A DNA stretch of 20,398 nucleotides. It comes from an uncultured Caulobacteraceae bacterium (GTDB lineage Bacteria; Pseudomonadota; Alphaproteobacteria; Caulobacterales; Caulobacteraceae). Positions 8,472 through 16,505 of this stretch are shown piece by piece (position 1 is the stretch's first letter; the number at the start of each line of letters is the position of its first letter). Both the position numbers and the translations under genes were made by a program. Under the pieces are notes generated by a model, which ran no database searches, was not told the origin of the DNA, and saw only the letters and a list, made by a program, of their open reading frames with translations. Location of the stretch: contig CALFYB010000061.1 of the NCBI GenBank assembly GCA_937952995.1, forward strand, positions 1-20,398. The letters are read 5' to 3'.

Positions 8472-9383
8472 ATGCTCCCCTCCTTGCGCCAACTGCACTA
8501 TCTCAAACTTCTGGCCGAACATGGCTCCTTTAGCCGAGCGGCTGATGCGGCCCATGTCACCCAGCCGACCCTGTCGGCGGGTATTCAGGAACTTGAAAAG
8601 ATCCTCGGCGCGCCGGTGGTGGACCGGGCAAGGTCGGGCGTGATTCTGACGGCGGTCGGTGAAGATGCGGTCCGACGCGGCGGTGAGATTTTGGCTCAGA
8701 CCGAAGATCTGGTTCAGGCCGCTAAGAGCGCGGGACAACCCCTGTCCGGCCGGTTTCGTCTCGGCGTCATTCCAACCATCGCGCCCTTCTTGCTGCCGCG
8801 TGTCCTGCCACTGCTGCGCACGCGGTTTCCCAAGCTACGCCTGTTCCTGCGCGAAGATATGACCGCCAAGCTGGTGATCGGCCTGAAATCCGGCGCGCTC
8901 GATGCGGCCCTCATTGCCTTGCCCTACGACACCACGGGCCTGCGCACCGCCCGCGTCGGGGATGACGAGTTGATGGCCGCCCTGCCGCCCGGGCACCATC
9001 TGGGCAATGGCGGTCCTGTCTCGATGGACAGTATCGACAGTGACGATCTGATCCTGCTCGAAGATGGCCATTGCCTGCGCGATCACGCCCTGTCCTCCTG
9101 CGGGTTGGAGCCGCCCAAGGCCAACAGCAAGACCGGCGAAAGCAATTTCGCCGCCACATCTCTGCACACTCTGGTGCAGATGGTTGGGTCTGGTCTGGGC
9201 GTGTCGCTCCTGCCCGCCATGGCGGTGGAAGCGGGCCTAGCCGAGCGCGCCAGCGTCACCATCCGCCCGGTCGGCCTGACCGGCGAGGATCGTCCGCCCT
9301 CACGTGAGATCGTGGTCGCTTGGCGGGCAGGGTCGAGCCGCGCGGTGGAGGGCCGCCTTCTGGCCGAGGCCCTGCGGGTCTAG
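8472..9383 (+). CDS. oxyR: Hydrogen peroxide-sensing LysR-type regulator OxyR
   Basis: This is a LysR-type regulator of 303 residues. The N-terminal helix-turn-helix is at about 1-60 (GSFSRAADAAHVTQPTLS), followed by a linker helix and the LysR substrate domain from about 90. The redox cysteines of OxyR are both present as Cys201 and Cys210 in the block GHCLRDHALSSC. This has the C-x8-C spacing of E. coli Cys199 and Cys208, which form a disulfide on peroxide exposure. That motif separates OxyR from other LysR proteins. The ATG at 8472 gives the canonical N-terminus; the frame stays open upstream only through repeat DNA. No target gene such as katG or ahpC is adjacent. The stop shares the palindrome CTAG (9380-9383) with the stop of the converging radical SAM gene. 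Confidence 0.95.
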   Translation: MLPSLRQLHYLKLLAEHGSFSRAADAAHVTQPTLSAGIQELEKILGAPVVDRARSGVILTAVGEDAVRRGGEILAQTEDLVQAAKSAGQPLSGRFRLGVIPTIAPFLLPRVLPLLRTRFPKLRLFLREDMTAKLVIGLKSGALDAALIALPYDTTGLRTARVGDDELMAALPPGHHLGNGGPVSMDSIDSDDLILLEDGHCLRDHALSSCGLEPPKANSKTGESNFAATSLHTLVQMVGSGLGVSLLPAMAVEAGLAERASVTIRPVGLTGEDRPPSREIVVAWRAGSSRAVEGRLLAEALRV

Positions 9384-10360
9384 CCCGCGCTACAGCTTGC
9401 CCCGCCAAGCACGCAAAACTTGGCGCAGTGGGGGTGATTGAGCGCCACCGGTTCCAGACTTGACGCCAGATCAGGGCCAAGCTCGAACTGAGGATCGTAG
9501 GGCAGGAGCGTGCAGGCCACGACGGCGGGCCGGTCCGCCCCCTTACGCTTGACCACCATGCGGCTAGAGGCACACATCAGGTCGGCCGGGTCCTTGTGCA
9601 ATATACCCCAGCAGGCCGTGGTGATCTCAGGCACGTCCACCCGCGCATCCATCTCTGGAAACAGCACGAGAGCCGCAGGATTAAACGCGTCAAGGACCAC
9701 ACCCATGCCCTCAAACAGGGCCTGATAGCCCGCCCGCGCGTCCTCAGCACTCTCGCCCGCAAGGCTTCGACCCGCTACAGCCAGATTAAATCCGTGTACG
9801 GACAGCCAGTGCAGACCCTCCAGAGCCTTGGCCCAACTGCCCGCGCCGCGCTCGGCCTCGTGGACCAGTCCGGTATAGTGATCGAGGCTGACACGAAGAG
9901 TTAGGCGCTCGCCATATTGCGCCTTGAGAGCCAACAGGCCGTCCTTGCGATGGTCCATCGGCTTCATGGCGTTGGTCAGGACCAGAACCTTGAGGCCGCG
10001 TTGCAGCGGGGCCTCGATCAAGGACAGGATGTCGGGGTTCATGAACGGCTCGCCGCCCGTCAGACCGATCTCCTCCACCGGCAATGCCAGCGCGGCGATC
10101 TCGTCCAGAAAGGCCAGACCCTCCGCCGCCGTCAGATAGGACAGGGCATCATTGGTCGGCGAGCTTTCAATATAGCAGTTCAGACAGGTCAGGTTGCACA
10201 GGGTGCCGGTATTGAGCCACAGGGTCTTTAGCCCCGCCATCGCCACGCTGGCCCGCGCCTCGCCCTTGGCGGTCAGCAAAGGGTCGCGAAACTTGGCCCC
10301 GTCCAACCGGGTCGGATGGGCGGCCATGAACGGCGAAAGCTTGGTGACGATCTGATCCAT
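9380..10360 (-). CDS. Radical SAM protein with a C-terminal Cys-rich (SPASM-like) region
   Basis: This 326-residue protein has the radical SAM CxxxCxxC motif at Cys55, Cys59 and Cys62 (CNLTCLNCY), which binds a [4Fe-4S] cluster that cleaves S-adenosylmethionine. The SAM-binding GGEP is at 102-105. Six more cysteines lie in the C-terminal part (250, 263, 283, 312, 316, 323), the last three as HCAKFCVLGGASC at the very end. This suggests one or more auxiliary Fe-S clusters, as in SPASM/twitch enzymes that act on peptides. The substrate is unknown. The gene starts 6 bp after the stop of the prolyl oligopeptidase gene on the same strand, so the two are probably one operon with coupled translation. 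I found no small peptide gene between or beside them. Confidence 0.85.
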   Translation of the reverse strand: MDQIVTKLSPFMAAHPTRLDGAKFRDPLLTAKGEARASVAMAGLKTLWLNTGTLCNLTCLNCYIESSPTNDALSYLTAAEGLAFLDEIAALALPVEEIGLTGGEPFMNPDILSLIEAPLQRGLKVLVLTNAMKPMDHRKDGLLALKAQYGERLTLRVSLDHYTGLVHEAERGAGSWAKALEGLHWLSVHGFNLAVAGRSLAGESAEDARAGYQALFEGMGVVLDAFNPAALVLFPEMDARVDVPEITTACWGILHKDPADLMCASSRMVVKRKGADRPAVVACTLLPYDPQFELGPDLASSLEPVALNHPHCAKFCVLGGASCSAG

Positions 10361-10366
10361 AGCCGA

Positions 10367-12526
10367 TTAGTCCATAAGCTTGCGAGACAGGTAGACCATT
10401 TCAAGGCTCACCCGCTTGGCCGACTCTTTCAGGTTTGCCGCCGCCGCGTGGCCGCCGTCGGTATTTTCATAATAGAGGAACGGTAGGCCCATAGCCTGCA
10501 GCTTAGCCGCCATCTTGCGCGCATGGCCGGGATGGACCCGATCATCCTTGGTCGAGGTGACAAAGAAGGGCTCAGGATAGGTCACGCCCGCCTTGAGGTT
10601 ATGATAGGGCGACAGGTGCTTCAAAAAAGCACCCTCGACCGGGTCAGCCGGATCGCCATATTCGGCCATCCAAGAGGCACCGGCCAGCAGCCGGTTGTAC
10701 CGCAGCATGTCGAGCAAGGGCACCTGCACCACCACCGCGTTCCACAGGTCCGGCCTCTGGGTCAGTTGAACACCCATCAACAGGCCACCGTTTGAGCCGC
10801 CCTGAATGCCCAGATGGCGCGGGCTTGTGATCTTGCGCGCGATTAGGTCCTCGGCCACGGCGGCGAAGTCGTCATAGATCACCTGACGCTTGGTCTTGAG
10901 GCCCGCCTGGTGCCAAGCCGGACCGAACTCGCCGCCGCCTCGGATATTGGCCAGCACATAGACGCCGCCGCGCTCCAGCCACAGCTTGCCGGTCAGGCCT
11001 GAATAGGCCGGGGTCATCGAGACCTGGAAGCCGCCATAGGCATAGAGCAGGGTCGGGGCCTTGCCATCAAAGGCCAGATCTTTGCGGCGCACGACGAAAT
11101 AGGGAACCTTGGTGCCGTCCTTGGAGGTGGCTTCGAACTGCTCAGTGACCAGACCGCTAGCATCGAACCGCGCGGGAGCGGACTTGGCCTCAAGGGTTTG
11201 GCCAGACGCGGCATCGGCCAGCCAAAGGGTGGTGGGCATGAGGAAGCTGGTGGCCGAGACAAACAGCTGGTCATCCCGGTCGCTGGCCGTGACCACGCCC
11301 AAGGTCGCCGGGGCGGGCAGGTCAAGGGCCTTGCCGGTCCAACCCTTGGGGCCGTGACCATAGCTCATGATCTGTCCCACGACATTGGTGGTCAGGGTGA
11401 AGACCAGACGGGTCTTGGTCGACCCGACCCCATCGATCGATTGGCGAGCATTGGGGGCGAAGATCAGGCTGGGCTGGACCGATGCCGGATCGGCGATGGC
11501 CTTGGCCAGATCAAAGCTGACCAGAGCCCCTTGCGCGAAGGTCTGGCCTCCCGCCTTGGGGGTCCAAGCCTCTTCCAACGTAAAGACCGCCTGACCATCC
11601 AGATAGGCTTGGAAGCTGGATTTGGTCGGAACCGGCAGGCGCACCGGCCCCTTGGCCGTCAGGATATGGAATTCACTGTCAAAAAAGCCGACCGCGCGGG
11701 TGATATAGTCTGCCACATGGCGGCCATCAGCGTCGCGAATGACCCCCGGCCAGACGCCGACATCGGTCTTGGTTCCGGAAAAGACCTCGGTCGCCTCAGA
11801 CAGGGCTTGGCCACGCTTGAGACGCTTGATGGTGTAGGGATAGCCGGACTCGGTGACATTGCCCGCCGTCCATTCGCGGCCGACCAGCAAGGTGTCCTGA
11901 TCAATCCACGCAGCCTGTTGCTTGCCCGCTGGCAGGTGGAAACCGCCGGCGACAAAGGCCTTAGCCTTGGCGTCGAACTCGCGCACCTCGACGGCATCCT
12001 TGCCGCCGTCGGACAGGGACACAAGGCACAGCCGCTCTTCCGGTGCCAAACAGTTGGCACCCTTATAGACCCAGTTGGCACCCTCGGCCTTGGCAAGGGC
12101 ATCGATGTCTAGGACCGTTTCCCAAGCCGGGGCAGCGCTGCGATAGCTTTCAAGGCTGGTTCGCCGCCAAAGGCCGCGCACGGCGGTTTGGTCCTGCCAG
12201 AAATTATCGATGGCTCCGGCGCGGAAGGACGGCATCGGCACCCGGTCGGTGGCATTGACGATGGTCAGGGCCTGCTCATTCAGATGGGCAAAGCGCGGAT
12301 CGGCCTGTAACAGATCCAGACTGCGTTTATTTTCGGTCCCAACCCAATCCAGGGCGCGCTTGCCCTCCACCTCTTCCAGCCACTGAAAGGGGTCGGCGGT
12401 CTGTTCGGTCATGGAGGGGGCCTTGAGAGACGAGGGAGGGGTTTGGGCAAGACTGGGGGCGCAAAGGCCCGTTGCTACAGCAAAAGACAGGGCGGCAAGG
12501 GCACGGGTCAGGGCAGGATGGGTCAC
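10367..12526 (-). CDS. Exported prolyl oligopeptidase family serine peptidase (S9)
   Basis: This 719-residue peptidase of family S9A cleaves short peptides after proline. An N-terminal signal peptide (RALAALSFAVATGL, with a likely cut after SLA near residue 27) predicts a periplasmic enzyme. The mature start carries the family motif DPFQWLEEVEG. A beta-propeller occupies roughly 90-460. The C-terminal alpha/beta hydrolase domain has the nucleophile Ser578 in GGSNGG, the acid in DDRVHP (Asp661 or 662) and His693 in DGGHAA. The start is GTG at 12526; the internal Met39 would remove the signal peptide and is less likely. It is the first gene of an apparent two-gene unit with the radical SAM protein, and divergent from dapF. 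Confidence 0.93.
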   Translation of the reverse strand: MTHPALTRALAALSFAVATGLCAPSLAQTPPSSLKAPSMTEQTADPFQWLEEVEGKRALDWVGTENKRSLDLLQADPRFAHLNEQALTIVNATDRVPMPSFRAGAIDNFWQDQTAVRGLWRRTSLESYRSAAPAWETVLDIDALAKAEGANWVYKGANCLAPEERLCLVSLSDGGKDAVEVREFDAKAKAFVAGGFHLPAGKQQAAWIDQDTLLVGREWTAGNVTESGYPYTIKRLKRGQALSEATEVFSGTKTDVGVWPGVIRDADGRHVADYITRAVGFFDSEFHILTAKGPVRLPVPTKSSFQAYLDGQAVFTLEEAWTPKAGGQTFAQGALVSFDLAKAIADPASVQPSLIFAPNARQSIDGVGSTKTRLVFTLTTNVVGQIMSYGHGPKGWTGKALDLPAPATLGVVTASDRDDQLFVSATSFLMPTTLWLADAASGQTLEAKSAPARFDASGLVTEQFEATSKDGTKVPYFVVRRKDLAFDGKAPTLLYAYGGFQVSMTPAYSGLTGKLWLERGGVYVLANIRGGGEFGPAWHQAGLKTKRQVIYDDFAAVAEDLIARKITSPRHLGIQGGSNGGLLMGVQLTQRPDLWNAVVVQVPLLDMLRYNRLLAGASWMAEYGDPADPVEGAFLKHLSPYHNLKAGVTYPEPFFVTSTKDDRVHPGHARKMAAKLQAMGLPFLYYENTDGGHAAAANLKESAKRVSLEMVYLSRKLMD

Positions 12527-12657
12527 AGCGTCTCGGTCGTCTTCGAGGGGACAGTTTGAACCCTAACCCTAGATCATTGTTCAGGAGCGGCAAGTGTCCT
12601 TTATCGCTCGAGCGCTCCCTAGGTGCATCGCGAGCGCGGTTAGCCTATATGGGAGCC

Positions 12658-13494
12658 ATGACCCACCGGTTTCTCAAAATGAACGGTCTTGGCAACGACT
12701 TCATCGTCGTCGATGCCCGCCACAGCCCCTATCACCCGAGCGGTGATCAGGTCCGGGCCCTGTCGGCGCGCGGCGATGGGGCCATCGGCTGCGATCAGTT
12801 CATTGTTCTAGAGCCCTCCAGCCGCGCCGATCTCTTTATGCGAATCTGGAATGCAGACGGGACCGAGGTTCAGGCCTGCGGCAATGCCACCCGCTGTGTG
12901 GGCCAACTGCTGCTCGATGAGACCGGCGCGGCCAGCGCCAGCATCGAAACAGCGGCCGGACTCCTCGGTGCGAGCCGTCCATCTGAAGACCAAGTCGGCG
13001 TCACAGTCGATATGGGCGTTCCGCGTCTGGACTGGACCCAGATCCCTCTGTCGCAAGAGATGGACACGCGCGGCATAGAGCTTCAGGTCGGGCCCATCGA
13101 TGCGCCGATCCTGCATACGCCGGGCTGCGTCAATATGGGCAATCCGCACGTGGTGTTCTTTGTCCCCGACATAGAGACCGCCCCCGTGCGTGAGGTCGGC
13201 CCGATGATCGAGCACCATTTTCTATTTCCCGAAGGGGTCAATGTCGGCTTTGCCCAGATCCTTAGCTCCGACCGTATCCGGCTCAAGGTCTGGGAACGGG
13301 GCGCGGGCCTGACCAAGGCTTGCGGCACCGGGGCCTGCGCGGCGCTGGTCGCTGCCCACCGCCGAGGCCTGACGGGCCGTGAAGCGACAATGGTGCTGGA
13401 CGGCGGCGAGCTGCATATCGCTTGGCGGGCCAGTGATGACCATGTGCTGATGACCGGCGCGGTAGCGCTGGACTATGAGGGCCTGTTGCCGTGA
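12658..13494 (+). CDS. dapF: Diaminopimelate epimerase
   Basis: DapF converts LL-diaminopimelate to the meso form, the precursor of peptidoglycan cross-links and of lysine. The protein has 278 residues, the usual length. Both catalytic cysteines are present, in the blocks QACGNATRC and KACGTGACA, which act as the acid/base pair. The N-terminus FLKMNGLGNDFIVVDAR is diagnostic. ATG 12658 is preferred; an in-frame ATG at 12649 would add three residues. GGGAG lies only 2 bases before 12658, too close to be a good ribosome binding site, while TATATG at 12646-12651 is a possible -10 box for a leaderless transcript. The TGA stop overlaps the GTG start of mtaB by 4 bp (GTGA), so the two genes are translationally coupled. 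Confidence 0.97.
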   Translation: MTHRFLKMNGLGNDFIVVDARHSPYHPSGDQVRALSARGDGAIGCDQFIVLEPSSRADLFMRIWNADGTEVQACGNATRCVGQLLLDETGAASASIETAAGLLGASRPSEDQVGVTVDMGVPRLDWTQIPLSQEMDTRGIELQVGPIDAPILHTPGCVNMGNPHVVFFVPDIETAPVREVGPMIEHHFLFPEGVNVGFAQILSSDRIRLKVWERGAGLTKACGTGACAALVAAHRRGLTGREATMVLDGGELHIAWRASDDHVLMTGAVALDYEGLLP

Positions 13495-14780
13495 GCGACG
13501 ATCTCGCCCCCATCCTCACCCCCGTCGCAGAGCAAAATGTCCAGGTGGTGACCTTTGGCTGCCGGCTCAATGCCTACGAATCCGAAGTGATCCGCAAGCG
13601 GGCGGCGGAAGATGGCCTCAGCGACGCCGTGATCTTCAACACCTGCGCGGTGACCGGCGAGGCGGTCCGCCAAGCCCGCCAAGCCATCCGCAAGATGCGC
13701 CGCGAGCGGCCAGATGCCCGCCTGATTGTCACAGGCTGCGCCGCCCAGATCGACCCCGCCGCCTTCGGGGCGATGGACGAGATCGACCTGGTGCTCGGCA
13801 ATGCTGAGAAGACGCAGGCCGGAGCCTATGCCATTGCCGCTCCCGATGCGCCGCGCGTGCGGGTCAATGACATCATGTCGGTGCGTGAGACAGCAGGCCA
13901 CCTGATCGACGGGCTCAAGGAGCGGGCGCGGGCCTATGTCGAGGTCCAGAATGGCTGTGACCATCGCTGTACCTTTTGCATCATCCCCTTTGGCCGGGGC
14001 AATTCGCGCTCAGCTCCTGCTGGCGAGGTGGTCGAGCAGATCCGCCGCCTGACCGCCGAGGGCTATCGCGAAGTGGTCCTGACCGGCGTCGATGTCACCT
14101 CTTGGGGCAGCGACCTTCCCGGCCAGCCCACCCTTGGCCAGCTGGTAGCGCGCATCTTGAAACTGGTGCCCGACCTGCCGCGCCTTCGGCTGTCTTCTAT
14201 CGATGCCGCCGAGATTGACCCCGACCTGTTGCGCTGCATGGGCGAGGAGCCGCGCCTGATGCCCTATCTGCATCTGTCCTTGCAGGCCGGGGACGACATG
14301 ATCCTCAAGCGCATGAAGCGGCGTCACTCGCGCCAGCAGGCGCTGGACCTGGTCGCCAGCGTGCGGGCCGTGCGCCCCGATGTCGCCTTCGGCGCGGACC
14401 TGATCGCGGGCTTCCCCACCGAGACAGACGAGATGTTCGATAATACGGTGGCGCTGGTCGAGCAGACGGGCCTAGCCTTCCTGCACGTCTTCCCCTTCAG
14501 CCCCCGCCCCGGCACCCCCGCAGCTCGGATGCCGCAGCTCGACCGCGGCCTGATCAAGCGCCGGGCCGAGCGGCTGCGGGCGGCGGGCGATGCAGCCCTA
14601 ATCCGTCACCTAGCGGCCCAGACCGGCAAGGTCCTTTCGGGACTGGTCGAGCGGCCCGGAATCGCGCGGGCCGACGACTTCAGCGAAATCCGCTTCGAGG
14701 GCGAGGCTGAGCTTGGTCAAATCGTCCCGATGCGCATCACCGGGCACGACGACAAGCGCCTGACGGCGGTACTGGCTTAA
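13491..14780 (+). CDS. mtaB: tRNA ms2t6A37 methylthiotransferase MtaB
   Basis: MtaB is a radical SAM methylthiotransferase that adds a methylthio group to t6A at position 37 of tRNAs reading ANN codons. The N-terminal UPF0004 domain supplies the auxiliary cluster cysteines Cys24 (FGCRLN), Cys52 (NTCAVT) and Cys83 (TGCAAQ). The radical SAM motif is Cys156, Cys160 and Cys163 in GCDHRCTFCII. The length of 429 residues fits the family, with a short TRAM-like C-terminus. The VTFGCRLNAYES opening distinguishes MtaB from MiaB and RimO. The gene starts with GTG inside the dapF stop. In many alphaproteobacteria ftsY follows dapF-mtaB; here a converging exbD follows instead. Confidence 0.95.
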   Translation: MSDDLAPILTPVAEQNVQVVTFGCRLNAYESEVIRKRAAEDGLSDAVIFNTCAVTGEAVRQARQAIRKMRRERPDARLIVTGCAAQIDPAAFGAMDEIDLVLGNAEKTQAGAYAIAAPDAPRVRVNDIMSVRETAGHLIDGLKERARAYVEVQNGCDHRCTFCIIPFGRGNSRSAPAGEVVEQIRRLTAEGYREVVLTGVDVTSWGSDLPGQPTLGQLVARILKLVPDLPRLRLSSIDAAEIDPDLLRCMGEEPRLMPYLHLSLQAGDDMILKRMKRRHSRQQALDLVASVRAVRPDVAFGADLIAGFPTETDEMFDNTVALVEQTGLAFLHVFPFSPRPGTPAARMPQLDRGLIKRRAERLRAAGDAALIRHLAAQTGKVLSGLVERPGIARADDFSEIRFEGEAELGQIVPMRITGHDDKRLTAVLA

Positions 14781-14798
14781 AGCCTAGCCTCTAAATGC

Positions 14799-14829
14799 AA
14801 AAATCCCCGTGCTCGTAAGAACACGGGGA
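14799..14829 (-). terminator. Intrinsic terminator of exbD
   Basis: An 8-bp stem is formed by TCCCCGTG at 14804-14811 and CACGGGGA at 14822-14829, with a 10-base loop. Reading the minus strand, the stem ends in a run of five T residues (14803-14799). It lies 37 bp past the exbD stop and 19 bp past the mtaB stop, so it may act in both directions. Confidence 0.75.
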
Positions 14830-14865
14830 CCAAGGCACCCGCCGAAGCGGATAAATCTGTTCAGA

Positions 14866-15297
14866 CTAGCTGAGGTCTTCGTTGATCAGGCCAACCTTGA
14901 AGAAGCCATCGGTCTGCAGCTGGTTCACCACGCCCATGAAGTCCTCATAACGAACTTCCTTATCGGCGCGGATCATGACGGTCTCTTCAGTGGGCTTGGC
15001 CACGTCGAAACGCTTGGTCAGATCAGCTGCCAGGGTTTGGCGCGAGGTAGGCTTGTCGACGATGTAGATGCCGCCATCGCTCTGGATCGAGATGAAGGTT
15101 GGCTCTTTCTTTGGCTTATCCTTCGGGGCTTGCGCCGGGGGAAGGTCGACCTTGATCGCCACAGTCGCCATCGGTGCCGACACCATGAAGATGATGAGCA
15201 GTACGAGCATGACGTCCACCAAAGGGGTCACGTTAATGTCAGAGTTCTGACCGAGGTCGAACTTATCGCCTGAACCGCTGGAAATCTTGCCGGCCAT
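14866..15297 (-). CDS. exbD: Biopolymer transport protein ExbD/TolR
   Basis: This is a 143-residue inner-membrane protein of the ExbD/TolR family. A short cytoplasmic N-terminus leads into one membrane segment at about 24-43 (TPLVDVMLVLLIIFMVSAPM). That segment contains the conserved proton-pathway aspartate, Asp28, equivalent to E. coli ExbD Asp25. The periplasmic domain follows, with the family's ISIQSDGGIYI strand and a C-terminal FKVGLINE. ExbD works with ExbB to energise TonB, or as TolR with TolQ. No exbB, tolQ or tonB gene is next to it: mtaB lies downstream and a divergent WD40 gene upstream. It is therefore either an extra ExbD or one whose partners are elsewhere. Confidence 0.92.
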   Translation of the reverse strand: MAGKISSGSGDKFDLGQNSDINVTPLVDVMLVLLIIFMVSAPMATVAIKVDLPPAQAPKDKPKKEPTFISIQSDGGIYIVDKPTSRQTLAADLTKRFDVAKPTEETVMIRADKEVRYEDFMGVVNQLQTDGFFKVGLINEDLS

Positions 15298-15493
15298 GTC
15301 TCATTCCCTACTGGGCCGCCTCTATCCGAGCGACCGAATCTCGTTGCAGCCCCAGCTTCGCCGGGGTCGGGAGAAACTAAAATCAGAGAAACGTCACCGG
15401 GGCAAGCCGGTCGGGCGATTCTTCATCACAGTTTCGCATTTGTCTCTCAAAGTTGGCTGGGCAAACCCGGTCCTGCTGGGTTATTGCCCATCT

Positions 15494-16498
15494 ATGAGCC
15501 AGATGTTCGATGCCTATGTCACCGCCGCCCTCTTTTGCGGGGCCGACGCCTTCTTCGCCCTTGGAGACGGAACCGTCCGTCTCGATGACGGCACCAAGCC
15601 CTCAGCCCCGAGCGTTCAGGCCCATGAGGGTGCCGTGCTCTGCGCCGCGCCCCATCCATCGGGCGAGGGCCTGATCACCGGCGGCGATGATGGCAAGCTG
15701 GTTTGGACCCGGCGCGACGGCGACGGCTTGAGCTGCCAGACCCTTGCCGATGCCAAGGGACGCTGGATCGACAGTCTGGCCACCAGTGCCGTCACTGGTC
15801 TCATCGCCTATGCCACAGGCAAGACGCTGATCGTGCTTGATGCCAAGGATGCGAGCTTTGCGCGCAGCTTCGCCCATGAACGTTCCGTCGCCGCCATCAG
15901 CTTTGATCCCAAGGGCCGCCGCCTGGCCGCCGCGACCTATGGCGGCGTGGCCCTGTGGTATGCGCGCATCGCCGATCAGAAGCCTCAGATCCTGAAATGG
16001 GCGGGCAGCCATGTCGGGGTCTGTTTCAGCCCTGATGGCAAGTTCGTGCTCTCGACCATGCAGGAAAACCAGCTGCATGGCTGGCGTCTGTCGGACAGCA
16101 AGGACATGCGCATGGGCGGCTATCCGGCCAAGATCAAGAGCCTGTCCTTCTTGGCTAAGGGGCTGATCCTAGCCACGAGCGGCTCGAACGGCGTGGTGGC
16201 TTGGCCCTTCGTCGGGGCCAACGGGCCGATGGGCAAGGAGGCCGCAGAGGTCGGCTATGATCAGGCCGCCCTCGTCACGCAAGTCTCAGGGGCCCTGAAC
16301 CATAATGTGCTGGCGGCAGGCCTAGATGATGGGCGCGTCTGGGTCTGCGATCTGCGGTCTCAGAAGATCGAGACGCTCAAGGCCGAGAAGGGCGCGGCCA
16401 TCAGCGCCCTCAGCGTCAATAGCCGCGGCGACCGTCTGGTCTGGGGCGACGAGGACGGTCAGGCTGGAACCTTCGCCATCCCCGCCCTCTATCCTTAA
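15494..16498 (+). CDS. WD40 repeat domain-containing protein
   Basis: This 334-residue protein is built almost wholly of WD40-type beta-propeller blades. Degenerate repeats can be seen as VQAHEGAVLCAAPHPSGEGL, FAHERSVAAISFDPKGRRLA, GSHVGVCFSPDGKFVLSTM, AKIKSLSFLAKGLILATSGS and GAAISALSVNSRGDRLVWGD, so about seven blades probably close one ring. It has no signal peptide, catalytic domain or membrane segment, so it is likely a cytoplasmic binding platform. The ATG at 15494 is chosen because the 69 in-frame codons upstream run through intergenic-looking DNA and would overlap exbD. No clear Shine-Dalgarno sequence is present. The gene is divergent from exbD across 196 bp and converges on the nitroreductase with a 7-bp gap. 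The partner is unknown. Confidence 0.85.
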   Translation: MSQMFDAYVTAALFCGADAFFALGDGTVRLDDGTKPSAPSVQAHEGAVLCAAPHPSGEGLITGGDDGKLVWTRRDGDGLSCQTLADAKGRWIDSLATSAVTGLIAYATGKTLIVLDAKDASFARSFAHERSVAAISFDPKGRRLAAATYGGVALWYARIADQKPQILKWAGSHVGVCFSPDGKFVLSTMQENQLHGWRLSDSKDMRMGGYPAKIKSLSFLAKGLILATSGSNGVVAWPFVGANGPMGKEAAEVGYDQAALVTQVSGALNHNVLAAGLDDGRVWVCDLRSQKIETLKAEKGAAISALSVNSRGDRLVWGDEDGQAGTFAIPALYP

Positions 16499-16505
16499 GG
16501 CGAGA

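Noticed and set aside
11198..12112. A 304-codon plus-strand frame opposite the prolyl oligopeptidase
   Set aside because: Shadow of the real minus-strand gene. It has no family match or ribosome binding site.
12561..12571. Telomere-like CCCTAACCCTA
   Set aside because: Only two short units in a bacterial promoter region; chance is sufficient.
15287..15493. N-terminal extension of the WD40 protein by 69 codons
   Set aside because: It overlaps the start of exbD and crosses intergenic DNA. The extension has no propeller-like sequence.
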